A stretch of DNA of 64,000 bases, taken from positions 6,234,932-6,298,931 of the forward strand of contig CM119263.1 in NCBI GenBank assembly GCA_051294375.1, given 5' to 3'. The notes under the pieces were generated by a model. That model had not been told where the DNA came from. It searched no databases and saw only the letters and a list, made by a program, of their open reading frames with translations. The position numbers and the translations under genes were made by a program. This document shows, one piece after another, positions 1-16,657 of the stretch. How positions within the stretch are numbered: the stretch's first letter is position 1; every line of letters begins with the position of its first letter. Origin of the DNA: Paraspadella gotoi. Taxonomy: Eukaryota > Chaetognatha.

Positions 1-810
1 TTCACGCTGGTTACCTCCATGTACTAATTTAAAAGATGTCAACGATTTTTGGTTTTAATTTTTGTTATATCTGTTATTAGTATGGAAACGACCTTACCCA
101 TCTATTATAAGTTATAACTCCTTACGTTAGCTCTAATTTCACTCTCTCTCTGTACGAACCCCACAAGAAGATAGAATCGTTAAACGTCCGGTAGAGAATC
201 AGCGATTAAAACGCGCTACCGAAGTACAATCGAGTCTTAAAAGTTAACCAATGAGAGAACGGCTCTTTCTCACATCAACCAGTAGAATCTCGAAGCGTTC
301 GCTCCCCAATTCATTTTACCAATCACACTCGAGAAACGGTCAATTTTATTTTAACGAATCGGAGAGTTCCGTCCAATCAGCGGGCAGCGTGTCCCGAACG
401 AAGTGAACAACGGAGCTTCTCTTAAAGTGTCATTCACTCCATCGACCACCATTGACCAATCCTTCCCCCCTTTCAATCGGCAACCACCCCCGACGAGGCA
501 GCGAAAGTGCTTTGTTCCCCCCTTATGTTTTATTGTTATTAGGTGTCGGTAGAAATTGTCGCTAGAGGCGCTTGGAGCGGAGGGATATCTTTATAAACTG
601 AGACTTCTCTATCGCACACGGGATATTTACAAAAAAAATAACTTACTATTAGAACACAAAATATTTGATACCGCCTGTAGCGAATATCCTGAAAAATAAG
701 CCAATCACCGCGGATCAAGTTTCATGGATGAAATCTTGAGCGGGACACAATTTTTATCTCTCTCGGCCATCGGCTTATTAATTCATTCCAGTCTCATTTG
801 CGATAATGGA
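1..810. other. Intergenic, no gene seen
   Basis: I see no gene, RNA or clear transposon here. Long open frames are absent. The stretch is moderately AT-rich with several copies of the CCAAT/ATTGG word around 245-460, which is weakly promoter-like but not enough to call one. Confidence 0.4.

Positions 811-2521
<1,711 letters not shown>

Positions 2522-2557
<36 letters not shown>
2522..2557. repeat. (CT)n microsatellite
   Basis: Eighteen or so CT units, just upstream of a trinucleotide array. Confidence 0.9.
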
Positions 2558-2559
<2 letters not shown>

Positions 2560-2611
2560 CCATTTCCATTCCCAGCCTGGCATCTCTCGTTTTCGTTGTT
2601 TATCGCGACCT

Positions 2612-2633
2612 AATCTCGTCGTCGTCGTCGTGT

Positions 2634-2711
<78 letters not shown>
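2612..2711. repeat. (CGT)n trinucleotide array
   Basis: About 30 CGT units with one early interruption (TGTCGCG). The 60-odd residue Arg/Val frames crossing it come from the repeat. The flank to about 2900 is CpG-rich and could be a promoter, but no transcript start is evident. Confidence 0.93.
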
Positions 2712-3069
2712 CCCATTCCCGTCGGTCATCGTTCCGAGTCTCGTAAACCCGCGGAATCGTTTTGACCTTCCGATCGAGTCAATGTGCGGTGCTGTCGGCG
2801 CGGTCGGCGCTCTCTTTCCCCATCGGCGATCGATGGAATTTTCTCGTCGAAACCGGCGTCATCTTTATGAAACGGCGCCCCTTCATCGAACTCTAACCAG
2901 AGCGCCCTCAATGGGTTGAGGGTTGTTTTTTTTTTTGGGTTCAGATCCGACGTTGACGATTATGAGGCCAAACTCGTTCGACAAAATGGCGCAATCATGA
3001 ATGCGACTTCCGGTGGTCGCCCAATCTTTATGACGTTTCATGTTTGGCGGGTTAACCGATATCCCAAGT

Positions 3070-3599
3070 ATGTTCAATAAGGCGGACCAAAATTGAACAC
3101 TTCTCGTTCTCTCAAAAAGATTTTTTTCCCTTCTACTACTAAATCGATTTTCAATGAAACTTTTTTAATTAGTTCATTGGGTTGTTGCACTGAAGCTTTT
3201 TTAAATTTTATTTTTTATTTTTTATAAAGCTTGAATAGTTAAATAAAAGTTAGTTGGTTAAAAATAGAAAAAAACCTTAAAAAATCATCATCATCATCAT
3301 CATTGGCTAAATTTTATGGTTTTTTAAAATTTTTATCAATAAAACAAAAAAATTTAAAAAAGTTTCAATAATCTTTATCTAACTTTTAAAGCTTTATCAG
3401 AATCTATTAAAAAAATTAACAATTTTTTTTTTAAATTTAAACTTTATAAAGTAATAAAATAATTTTTAAATGCATCCGTGCGCTTAGCTATAAGATAAAT
3501 TTAAAAATTATTTTTATTTACATAGTCTTTAACAGTCATTTTACCATTATCTATTTGAGAGAATTTCTAGTTTTCAACCAGTTCCGGCCTAATGTTCAA
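3070..3599. mobile_element. hAT-like non-autonomous element, copy 1
   Basis: The 514-base element runs 3078-3591. It is flanked by an exact 8-base duplication, ATGTTCAA, at 3070-3077 and 3592-3599. The ends are imperfect inverted repeats, TAAGGCGG at the left and the complement of TAGGCCGG at the right. The interior is very AT-rich and non-coding. A second copy at 16038-16649 shares the ends and internal landmarks: an ATC-rich patch and a word like GCTTTATCAGAATC. An 8-base target duplication with short inverted ends is typical of the hAT superfamily; that assignment is inference because no transposase is present. Confidence 0.75.
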
Positions 3600-4214
3600 T
3601 GTTTAATTTAAAGTTTTGTGGTCGTCAGTATTAAACCCTGTCAATAAGTCACTTTCTTTGTATTTTTTAACAATTTTTTAAATATATACCTTCAGTATAA
3701 GTGTAAAAAGTTTTTTTCTCGTATCAAGAATCCAGCAGATTAGACTATTTGTCTACGAAACGGCAAACATATTAAATCATTTGGCATTTGCTTTTTCATC
3801 TTTGCTTAATATCTTAATTTCATTTTTCATTACATTTTTCCTGACTTTTACTAATTATATGTTTATCCAACATCATTAAGATTAAGATTAATATTATTTT
3901 AATATGACTTATGATTTCTTACTGTCATCACACGTAAGAGACAGGGTGGGAGAGAAAAAGATCAGTAACCAAAATTCGAATGGTTTACATGATAGTCGGA
4001 GACCCAAGGCCACTATGTACATGACGTCATTCCGTCCGATGAAAAACCGACAAAAAAGCGAACGAAAAATATGACGTCGCTCATAGAAAAAAAGAAGCAA
4101 TAACAATAAACGGAGATTATATGGTTACGGCGGTCAAGCGCTCTGGCTAAGAGGTATAAATATTTTGTGAGGCACATATTTGGTCTTTAGTCTCTACGTG
4201 GTTCGAATTTTATA
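3600..4214. other. AT-rich spacer, no gene seen
   Basis: No supported gene. A TGACGTCA-like word occurs near 4021 and TATAAA-like words near 4155, without an obvious transcript. Confidence 0.4.
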
Positions 4215-4437
4215 TCTGGAGCGATGATGGATTAAAGATTAAAGAATAAAGATTAAATATTAAAGATTAAAGAATAAAGAATAAAGATTAAATAGTACAG
4301 ATTAAAGATTAAAGATTAAAAATTTAAGATTTAAGATTTAAGATTTAAGATTAAAGATTAAATATTAAAGATTAAAAATTAAAGATTAAAGATTAAAGAT
4401 TAAATATTAAAGATTAAAGATTAAAGTCTAGAAATTA
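4215..4437. repeat. Heptamer satellite GATTAAA
   Basis: About 30 imperfect tandem copies of a seven-base unit (GATTAAA, with AATAAAG, TTTAAGA and ATATTAAA variants). The complement reads TTTAATC. It is not the canonical metazoan telomere unit TTAGGG. Confidence 0.88.
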
Positions 4438-6013
4438 AATAGCGAATAGAAAATTCAGATACGTGATACATAAACGTAACCAATGAAATCACGTGATAAC
4501 GGAAGCGAGACAACAACAACGACAACAACAACGATGAAGCCTTTTTTTTCCCACGAGAATCTCCGCCTCCTTTCGCTTCTTCGAAATCGCGGACGGAAGC
4601 GAGGATAGAGACAGAGATATAGACGAAGATGGAGACGGAGACACTGAGGTCGCTTCGGAATTCGGAAGAACGATTCATCGTACGAAGAATCCCAAGACTT
4701 CTTCGTCGCAGATTCGTCGTCGTCGTTTTCGTCGTCGTTTGCGTCGTCGTTTTCGGTTTCGCCGCAAATTGATCGTGAAGTATTTTATCGCAAATCGTTC
4801 AGGATTTCAGGAATCTAAAATTGTGAATTTATACATGAATCTAACGATTATCTCGATATGCTGTATTTTGCTCTTAATGAAATTGGGTCAACCAATATAG
4901 ATATCCAATATTTATCCATTAATTCAATAAACTATCTATCTTGCTTTGGAATTAATATCGATTCATATTTTACTTGTAAATCGTTTCTCTTTTTTTTCCC
5001 TCTTTTTTCTATTAAATTCGCGGGGAATTCTTCCTACTATCTTAGATCGATGCCACTGGGTCGGCGTCAAAGATCATCCATAAAAAAACAAGGAGGATCG
5101 ATCTCTTTGCCCCCCTCCCTTCCTCCCCCCCCCCGACCGAATCTAAGGCCAACGGATTGATTCGCCCCCTTCCCTCGGACTCGGCCGCGGTCTTCGCCGA
5201 ATGGGTAAGGACGGTAAGGTCATCTCCTCGTCTCACTCGAGGTGGGCAACGGTTTCAGAAATCGAGGGAGGAGAGAGGTTGGAAGAAAAAAATGGGGGGG
5301 GGATAAAGGGTAATGGGTTTTAGGGTTCTCGGAAAGATGGGAAGGGGTTTTCCCAGGGTCCCTCTCGCCCACTAAAGCCCCCTCTCTTGATCGAAGGTGG
5401 TCGAATCCGATGGGAGGGGTCGACGTCGAAGCCGGTCGCAGAAATCGGTGGCAGCCGTCGATTTGAGGTGATCAGGCTCGTTGTGATCGCCGCCGATACT
5501 GTCGTCACAAAGATTCGGGAAAGATGCAGATTTAATGTCGGCGTTCAATGCTAAATTCTGCTGTAAAACTTACCTCAAGCTTTCAAAATGACCGAGAAAC
5601 CCAATTCGTTTATCTTCGTTGTCTGCGAACTAAGGGAAATTATATACGAAGACTGGAATCTGAAGGAGAAGGTGAATAGGAGCCGTAGATAATGTGGGGT
5701 GTCTGGTGGGGGGGGTCAATGGTAGGGGAATGAATACCAAAAAAAAAGAAAGAAAGAAAAAAAAATAATAATAATACTGAAAAAGGAAATTGTACGAAAC
5801 GGACGAAAAAAATGGCAAGGAAAAAAAATTAATATTTATTCTTCGATCGGATGAGGATAATTATGATCAATGATTATGAATTGATATCAATTATCATCCT
5901 GTTCTCCTTTTTCTCTGACTGCCCCTCAACCACCCCCCCCTCCACTTGCCTTCTCCGCCCCGAAGGTCATTCTCCTCCACCACCCGACGATCGAAGGAGC
6001 AATTCATTCTAAT
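4438..6013. other. Intergenic, possible 5' exon on minus strand
   Basis: No protein gene can be supported. A minus-strand GAG|GTAAGT splice donor near 5574 is a near-perfect consensus and could end a non-coding first exon. Nearby short frames (5042-5236, 5320-5508) have no recognisable domain. A G/C-rich homopolymer patch occurs at 5110-5140. Confidence 0.3.
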
Positions 6014-6400
6014 CCCCGATCACCGACGACGACGATGAGAACGACGACGTCGACGACGAAGACGAAGATGATCATCGAGAATTAAAAAAAAAAAAAAAGT
6101 GCCATGAGAATCTTTTCGCTCGAGAGAAGCGATGGGACGTCGTTGTCGGCCTTTCGTTGTCGGCCTTTCGTTGTCGGCTCCTCACGCGAATGAGTCGGGG
6201 ACGATCGGTCAAGACCGAGGTGGGTCAAAATCGGGAAAGGTAGGGGGGGCGAGATGCGGTGGAGGGGCTTCCACATGTTGAAGTCGGACGAGAGAGGGGA
6301 GTTGCGGTCGTCGGGGCAGTGGGGACTGGAGGAGTTCGTGGGAATTGAAGAGGTAAAGCGGCTGGTGGATCTCCTTGCATTTTGGATTTTTTATTTACAT

Positions 6401-6616
6401 ACGTAGGTTTCTTTTAATATGATTAGTGTAAATTTAATCTTGATTTAAAGAACTTGTTATTAAATGAATTAAAATTTAATTTGATATTACTAAAATTGAA
6501 TCTTCGATACGTAGGTTTCTTTTAATATGATTAGTGTAAATTTAATCTTGATTTAAAGAACTTGTTATTAAATGAATTAAAATTTAATTTGATATTACTA
6601 AAATTGAATCTTCGAT
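6401..6616. repeat. 108-base tandem duplication
   Basis: Two consecutive, essentially identical 108-base units, each starting ACGTAGGTTTC and ending CTTCGAT. The same pair occurs in the second copy of the segment, so the tandem event predates the larger duplication. Confidence 0.93.
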
Positions 6617-7067
6617 ACCTCTGCAAAAAATTAAATTTAGGAAAAAAAAATCACGCTAATTAATCTGTGAAATTGTCTCCATCAATTACTAATACTGTCA
6701 TCTTGAAAACCTTTTGAGGGGGTCACGTGACTAGCAGGAATCACGTGATCGTCTTCGCTCGCGACTTCGTTTTAAAAAATCCAGTTTTTAATGACGGACG
6801 GAGGGATGGACGGAACGCACGAGGGGACAGACGGACGAAGCAAATAAGACTTCGGCCGCTCTGACGTCACGCTTGCCACTTTTGACCCGACGACGACGAC
6901 GATGACGACGACCTCGTGGGCGTCTCCAAGGCGTCGACCCTGAAGGTCAACGACCGAAGAGACGATTCCTTCATTATCCAATTCAACTTTTCGTCGTAAA
7001 TCGTCGTTTTTTTGTTGTCGATTTCATCGTCGGTTTCGTCATCGACATCGTCTGCTTCGAAAAACTT

Positions 7068-7167
<100 letters not shown>

Positions 7168-7172
7168 CATAA

Positions 7173-7952
7173 TACACGGATTTCAAATGGGAGTGAGATG
7201 AAAAGATTCGTAATTACTCATATTTGATGATCTCATTAGTTAGAAAATTCGCTGACGTTTTTGTTCCTATGAAGCAAATTGATAATACTTTACAACATAA
7301 CAACTGGTGCACTTGCCCTCCAGCAGCTTTTTTTGCGACATTTCTCCCTTCTTAGTTGGCAATTCAATTTTAAATTCATCGTGAAAAAAATATATATTTT
7401 ATATTCATTAGTAAGTATAATGTCATGGGAGCATGCACAAAAATTATTATTAATATATTTCGAAGTTTAGTTAGGCAACAGGCTCTTGCCATATCATTGT
7501 TCTTTTCCTCTAGCTGTTTCTGTTTTCTTTTTTTTTTTTCAAAGCTGAAATTTTTATTTTCAATAAGTTTTAACTAGAAAAACTATAAAATGAAAAGGTC
7601 TGTCATTGTGGCGGTGAAAAAGCTTTTGACATTCTGATTGCTCAAGCACATACTCCAATTTCTATATCTTTAAGATGAACCAAAATTTCTCAGCATTTTA
7701 TTTTTGTTCATAAAAATAAATCTTATAACAGGAAGGTCATATTCAAATTCAAAAAAAATTATTTTGTAAAATTCGACCATGCCATTGATGAGCACATAAC
7801 TAAGAAAGTAAGCAAGCTGGACTACTGAGAGTTGGAAATTAAAAAAAAACGTCAGCGATTTTTTTACCAGGGTGCAAAATCTTGAAGTGCTAAACAAATA
7901 ATTTGGCCACAGTATTGATCATTTCATTTCACTCCCATTTGAAATCCGTGTA
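7173..7952. mobile_element. ~780-base element with 31-base inverted ends (copy 1)
   Basis: The left end (7173-7203, starting TACACGGATTTCAAATGGG) and the complement of the right end (7922-7952) match over 31 bases with one difference. The interior is AT-rich with no convincing reading frame. This is the structure of a MITE or other non-autonomous DNA transposon. No clear target duplication is visible, partly because the left flank is an AAT array. The second copy is 12421-13199. Confidence 0.7.
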
Positions 7953-7984
7953 ATCATCGATTTTGGCAGAGGTTGAGCGACGCA

Positions 7985-8035
7985 AACTTGATTGAAAGCT
8001 TGCAGAGTCCTGCTATGTTATTATCTTGTAAGAGT
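7985..8035 (+). repeat. Dispersed repeat R, copy 1 (cut by gap)
   Basis: The first ~50 bases of a repeat family starting CTTGATTGAAAGCTTGCAG, found also near 13231, 21370, 25617 (complement), 35997 (tail only) and 61719. This copy stops at the N gap. Confidence 0.85.
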
Positions 8036-8060
8036 NNNNNNNNNNNNNNNNNNNNNNNNN
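8036..8060. other. Assembly gap (25 N)
   Basis: Unresolved bases exactly at the junction between segment A copy 1 and the inverted Not-locus copy. Confidence 0.99.
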
Positions 8061-11000
8061 AGACAAACGCTTCTAATGGATCTACAACGGCAAAAGAAAA
8101 TGGCAAGAACGGTGTTTTTTTTTTTTTTTTTTTAAATAAGGGTAATAATTATAATTAAACTTTCTACTACATCAGCTAAACTAATTTCTTCACGATCGAA
8201 AAAGACTAGGATCAACGACGTCGGAAATGGATCGGCATTTGAATCGGTGGCAGTCGCGGCGCCGCGCGGCTAAGGGAGGAGGGGCTGAGGCGCCGCGCCT
8301 TCACTCGAAGTTTCTTCCAGCGCCCCTCTCGCGGCGAGGCAGTGTTCTCCTCTGCGGAGGCTAAATTGACGAGAATTCCGGGGCGAGGGATCTCAAGGGA
8401 AGAAGTCAAACTGCGAAAACGTCCTCTTCGTCTCCCGATTCCAAATCTACCTCCTCTTCCTCCTTCCGCCATCCTCCTCCTCTTCCTCTCCTCCTCTCTC
8501 TTCCTCCGCCTCCCCGGGGAGTCGAGGCAGCGGCGTTCCGCTCCGACGCCACGTGCGGATTGCTGCTGCTGCGGCTGTTCGAGATGCTGCTTTCCTCCAC
8601 TTGAGCGGCGATTCTGGAACCAGACCTTGATGCCCTCGCTGAGGTTGAGCGAGGTGGCCAAGTAGAACCGCTCCGTGCCGACCATTGTACTGCATGCCGC
8701 TCGAACTCTTGCTCCAGTCGCTCCAGCTGCTCTGGCGTGAGATGTTGCGGACTCGGTTTGGGCTTGACCCCAGTCGCCCGACCGCGAGCCGGATCGCCGC
8801 CGGAGTGGGCGCCGCTGCCGCCGGCGCTAGGGTGTGTGGGCGAGATTGGGACGAAGCTTGAGATGCGGAAGTATGGCGTCGACGAGACTTTCCAGGGACA
8901 ATCGCGCTTGAGGTGGTTCGACTATGTGATCTGATGAATGGAAGAGAATTGATAACCATTAGGATTTATGGTCAATTTGGGACTCACTGAAACTATAAAG
9001 TGACATAATTTAATATATAATTTTATTAAAAGAGAAGTAATCAGCAATCTTGTTATTTAAATTATAAGTGAAATGAATTGACGAGCTAATGATAAAATCA
9101 AGGATTTGTGTCCGAGACAATTGGAGAAGGCAATTAAAAGGAGAAAGCAACAATGAGGAGCAAAAGCGATTGAGCAAAAAGCGATTAATCTAAAAGCGAG
9201 CCAAAGTCGCGAACGAGAAACTCGAGAGGCCTAACATGAGAAGAAACATCGACGCCTCGGAAAATTCGATCACAAGCAAAACAATAGAAAACAAAGTGGA
9301 CAACCAAAACATCGACACGACAAGAAAATTGGTCAAGATCTAAGATCTATTCGACGAGCCGCGTATCGAATTTCGAGTGGGAAGAGGGTGAAGTTTTTAA
9401 TGTGAGGAAGTAGGAATGGGTAAGTGATGCTTTTGTGAAGAGGGCTCAATCTGATCGTTTTGAGATAAATGATCGTCGGTCGTTCATCCGAATAGGGACG
9501 AAAGAAAGAGGGAAAAAGAGGAGGGAAAGATATGGACAACGGGAGAGAAACTGATGACAATGAATAAATAAACAGTGTGAAAGATTATAAGTTGGTGTAT
9601 TTGTGGGTGAAGGCAGTGAAGAAATTTTTATTCCTGAGGCCTCGTTTTAAAAATGTCACGTTTGTGGGACTTCGTGAGAAGGGCGTTGGAGATCTGAAAG
9701 GGACGGCCTCTCATCGAGGCGAGGGTCCATTTCGGGGCAGGGTCTCCTCAATTCCGACGGCATCGTTCGATTCGTGACTAATTAGATTCAATATTTCACA
9801 TGTTCGTGTAACGAGATTTCGAAAGGAGATCCGCCGCAGCCGCCGCCACGCTGCTCTCTGCGGTAAATCGCTGCGCAGAACGCGGCGGCGGGCGCCGTCC
9901 ATGAGCAGCTTCATTTACATCTCAAAAGGCAATAAAAGGAGAGCGAAGGAGAAAGAAAAATTAGAAATAACAACACTTTTTTTTATTATAAAAAAAGAAA
10001 AAGAGGAAAAGATGATCCGTATTCAGTTTTCGGAACGGGAAAACAAATGTGGTTCGAGAGGGGAGGTGAGATTCTCGCCTTAAAGTATTGGAATGATTAA
10101 GACAAGAGATCATTTATAATTTTAGAAAATTAATGGTTAGCGAAAAATAATTTTATTACTTGTATTACTTAAGCATATTGAGAAAATATAATGTCGTATT
10201 TTTTTTTTTTTTTGAACCGGACGACTTACCTTTCTCTTTCCTTTGCGACGCCAAGGAATGGCGAAGGTGCTGAGGGAACTCGCTGCGGCGCCGCCGCGCA
10301 AATGCTGATGCAGCTGATGGTGGTGAGTGGGTGGCGGCATGAACGCCGGTGGTGAGGTTAAGGGCGGCGGATGGTGAGGCGGAAGGTGGGGGTGCTGCTG
10401 TAGATGAGGGTGGAGGTGTTGAGAGATCCGCTAATTGAGGATGGAGGTGTGGCCCGGAACGCCCCTTGAATCTGAAGGCGGCTTCGCGGCGGGAAGAGAG
10501 GGAGAGGAAGTCACCGGTGTGGTGGTGCGGTGGCGGGGGTGGCGGAGGGACGCCGCTTTTCGTTTTTGCCGAGAATGGCGTCGATGGTGAAGGCGGATTG
10601 GGAGAGACGCCGGGCGACTCGCGTTGTGGATTTCGGCGGGTCGTCGTCGGTGAAGACGCGGAAGACGATGCCGGGCTGCGGAGGCGGGTCCTGGCCGACG
10701 TCGCCGGTAGAGACGTCGGAATTGTCGGCGCGTGTCCCGGAGATTGATAGGCCGCGAGTGATGGTAGAGAGTCGTCATGTACGCCAGATTCTGACTCGGG
10801 TCTGTAAAAACGGCGCCGGACAGAAACGGCGCCGCCAGGTTTGGAGAAGCGCACCGGAGAAAGAGAAAGGACCCCGCCGAGGACGGAGTCGGCCGATGCA
10901 TATGGGCGGTTGAGGGGCGGCGGCGGCGGCGGCGGGAAAGGGCGGAACGATGAGGCAGTGAATCATGTTGGGGAAAGTTTCGAGTGTTTTTGGCCTCTTT

Positions 11001-11271
11001 TGTTTTTGTGTAAAGTTTAATTGATTAGTTTTTTCTTTAGAGAACGTTTATTTCAACATGCAAAGATGTAAAAAAAGGGCGGATCTTAATAGGTTTTTTT
11101 TTTTGTTCGTTTGGCAAATGATTGCGATGGAAATATCCAAGTCAATTTTTTATTTGGGGAAATTTTCGTTCCGCTTTCGACTTTCTAGAATAGTAGTTCG
11201 TCTGACCGATGAGGTTATCAAGATTCGATTCGCGGTTTTTATTGCGGCCGAAGATTGAACGAAGTCTCGAG
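8061..11271 (-). repeat. Inverted duplicate of the Not locus
   Basis: This block is the reverse complement of about 17590-20832, covering both Not exons, the intron and about 300 bases upstream. Similarity is high throughout, but one- to three-base indels and substitutions are scattered across exon, intron and flank alike. The right border falls in (GAC)n-rich sequence shared by both loci, just before segment A copy 2. The left border is the N gap. Confidence 0.93.
8334..10966 (-). pseudogene. Damaged second copy of the Not homeobox gene
   Basis: The exon 1 equivalent begins with the same Met-Ile-His-Cys start at 10966 and runs to about 10208. The exon 2 equivalent runs from about 8934 to 8334. 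Against the intact gene it has several frame breaks. Within the first 70 codons the frame shifts repeatedly. In the homeodomain, the segment before helix 3 is altered ([13 protein letters not shown] instead of [14 protein letters not shown]) and the frame shifts just after the WFQNRR codons. The acidic tail also breaks frame. The damage pattern (short indels, also in non-coding parts) fits either a decayed duplicate or low-quality sequence from an alternative haplotype placed wrongly. As written it cannot encode a homeodomain protein. Confidence 0.8.
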
Positions 11272-11654
11272 TCCCGATCACCGACGACGACGATGAGAAC
11301 GACGACGACGACGACGAAGACGAAGACGAAGATGATCATCGAGAATTAAAAAAAAAAAGGATGAGAATCTTTTCGCTCGAGAGAAGCGATGGGACGTCGT
11401 TGTCGGCCTTTCGTTGTCGGCCTTTCGTTGTCGGCTCCTCACGCGAATGAGTCGGGGACGATCGGTCAAGACCGAGGTGGGTCAAAATCGGGAAAGGTAG
11501 GGGGGGGCGAGATGCGGTGGAGGGGCTTCCACATGTTGAAGTCGGGGAGAAGAGGGAGTGGGGCGTCGGGGCAGTGGGGACTGAGGAGTTCGTGGGAATT
11601 GAAGAGGTAAAGCGGCTGGTGGATCTCCTTGCATTTTGGATTTTTTATTTACAT

Positions 11655-11870
11655 ACGTAGGTTTCTTTTAATATGATAAGTGTAAATTTAATCTTGATTT
11701 AAAGAACTTGTTATTAAATGAATTAAAATTTAATTTGATATTACTAAAATTGAATCTTCGATACGTAGGTTTCTTTTAATATGATTAGTGTAAATTTAAT
11801 CTTGATTTAAAGAACTTGTTATTAAATGAATTAAAATTTAATTTGATATTACTAAAATTGAATCTTCGAT
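11655..11870. repeat. 108-base tandem duplication in copy 2
   Basis: Same pair of 108-base units as at 6401-6616, with one or two base differences. Confidence 0.92.
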
Positions 11871-12313
11871 ACCTCTGCAAAAATTAAATTTAGGAAAAAA
11901 AAATCTTAATCTGTGAAATTGTCTCATCAATTACTAATACTGTCATCTTGAAAACCTTTTGAGGGGGTCACGTGACTAGCAGGAATCACGTGATCGTCTT
12001 CGCTCGCGACTTCGTTTTAAAAAATCCAGTTTTTAATGACGGACGGAGGGATGGACGGAACGCACGAGGGGACAGACGGACGAAGCAAATAAGACTTCGG
12101 CCGCTCTGACGTCACGCTTGCCACTTTTTGACCCGACGACGACGACGATGACGACGACCTCGTGGGCGTCTCCAAGGCGTCGACCCTGAAGGTCAACGAC
12201 CGAAGAGACGATTCCTTCATTATCCAATTCAACTTTTCGTCGTAAATCGTCGTTTTTTTGTTGTCGATTTCATCGTCGGTTTCGTCATCGACATCGTCTG
12301 CTTCGAAAAACTT

Positions 12314-12415
<102 letters not shown>

Positions 12416-12420
12416 CATAA

Positions 12421-13199
12421 TACACGGATTTCAAATGGGAGTGAGATGAAAAGATTCGTAAATTACTCATATTTGATGATCTCATTAGTTAAGAAATTCG
12501 CTGACGTTTTTGTTCCTATGAAGCAAATTGATAATACTTTACAACATAACAACTGGTGCACTTGCCCTCCAGCAGCTTTTTTTGCGACATTTTCCCTTCT
12601 TAGTTGGCAATTCAATTTAAATTCATCGTGAAAAAAAATATATATTTATATTCATTAGTAAGTATAATGTCATGGGAGCATGCACAAAAATTATTATTAA
12701 TATATTTCGAAGTTTAGTTAGGCAACAGGCTCTTGCCATATCATTGTTCTTTTCCTCTAGCTGTTTCTGTTTTCTTTTTTTTTTCAAAGCTGAAATTTTT
12801 ATTTTCAATAAGTTTTAACTAGAAAAACTATAAATGAAAAGGTCTGTCATTGTGGCGGTGAAAAAGCTTTGACATTCTGATTGCTCCAAGCACATACTCC
12901 AATTTCTATATCTTTAAGATGAACCAAAATTTCTCAGCATTTTATTTTTGTTCATAAAAATAAATCTTATAACAGGAAGGTCATATTCAAATTCAAAAAA
13001 AATTATTTTGTAAAATTCGACCATGCCATTGATGAGCACATAACTAAGAAAGTAAGCAAGCTGGACTACTGAGAGTTGGAAATTAAAAAAAAACGTCAGC
13101 GATTTTTTTTACCAGGTGCAAAATCTGAAGTTGCTAAAACAAATAATTTGGCCACAGTATTTGATCATTTCATTTCACTCCCATTTGAAATCCGTGTAA
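12421..13199. mobile_element. ~780-base element with 31-base inverted ends (copy 2)
   Basis: Same element as 7173-7952: left end 12421-12451, right end 13169-13199. No coding capacity is seen. Confidence 0.7.
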
Positions 13200-13228
13200 T
13201 CATCGATTTTGGCAGAGGTTGAGCGACG

Positions 13229-13392
13229 CAAACTTGATTGAAAGCTTGCAGAGTCCTGCTATGTTATTATCTTGTAAGAGTGATGGATGCCTTAAACCAC
13301 CAAAGCCTATCATTATCCAAAGTCAGGGGCAAGATAGCATTATTTATTAAATGGATATTTTTTATATTGGTTGTACCAATTTCATACAAGAA
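13229..13392 (+). repeat. Dispersed repeat R, copy 2
   Basis: The most complete copy, about 160 bases. Landmarks in order are GATTGAAAGCTTGCAG, CTGCTATGTTATTATCTTG, CCTTAAACCACCAAAGCC and ATTGGTTGTACCAATTTCAT. No A/B box or reading frame is visible. Confidence 0.85.
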
Positions 13393-16029
<2,637 letters not shown>

Positions 16030-16657
16030 GTACATATTAAGGCGGGCCAGAATTTAACATTTTTTTACAATATGAAAAAGTCTGCATTAAAAGTCTTTTT
16101 TCCTTTTACAACCAAATTCACTTATGATGTTAGATTTTGATGGAATTAATTTTCCTCCTGCATGGAAGCATTTTAATATTTAACAATATATAAGAAATGC
16201 TTAAAAATTTTTTAAAGAAATTAAATTTTTTTTAAATGTATTCTGATAAAGATTAAAAAGTTATATAAAGGTTAGTACTACAAATTTCAAAAATATTAAT
16301 TATAAATGGGCTAAAATTCTAAAAAAAACCTTAAAAAATAATCATCATTATCATCATTCATTAAATTTTTTAGTTTTTGTTAATTTTCATAGATAAATCA
16401 TTAAAATTTTAAAAAGTTATAATAATAGCCTTTATATAACTTTTCAAGCTCTATCAGAATCCGTTAAAATATACTAAAATTTATTTAAAAAATTGCTTTA
16501 AAAAATATATGTATTTGGATAATATAAAATATCTTCCATGCGTTTAACTATAAGATAAATCTTAATTTTTTTTATTTTCACGATCTTTAATAAACACATT
16601 AACAATATTTATACCAGATTTCTGTTAGTTTGTAACCTGTTCCGCCTGAGTACATAT
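16030..16657. mobile_element. hAT-like non-autonomous element, copy 2
   Basis: The 612-base element runs 16038-16649. It is flanked by an exact 8-base duplication, GTACATAT, at 16030-16037 and 16650-16657. Ends are TAAGGCGG and the complement of TCAGGCGG. It is the same family as 3078-3591: both carry an ATC-rich patch, a TCAGAATC word and similar subterminal order. No transposase frame is present. Confidence 0.78.

Noticed and set aside
8342-8665. Plus-strand frame across the inverted Not copy
   Set aside because: Antisense shadow of the damaged homeobox exon.
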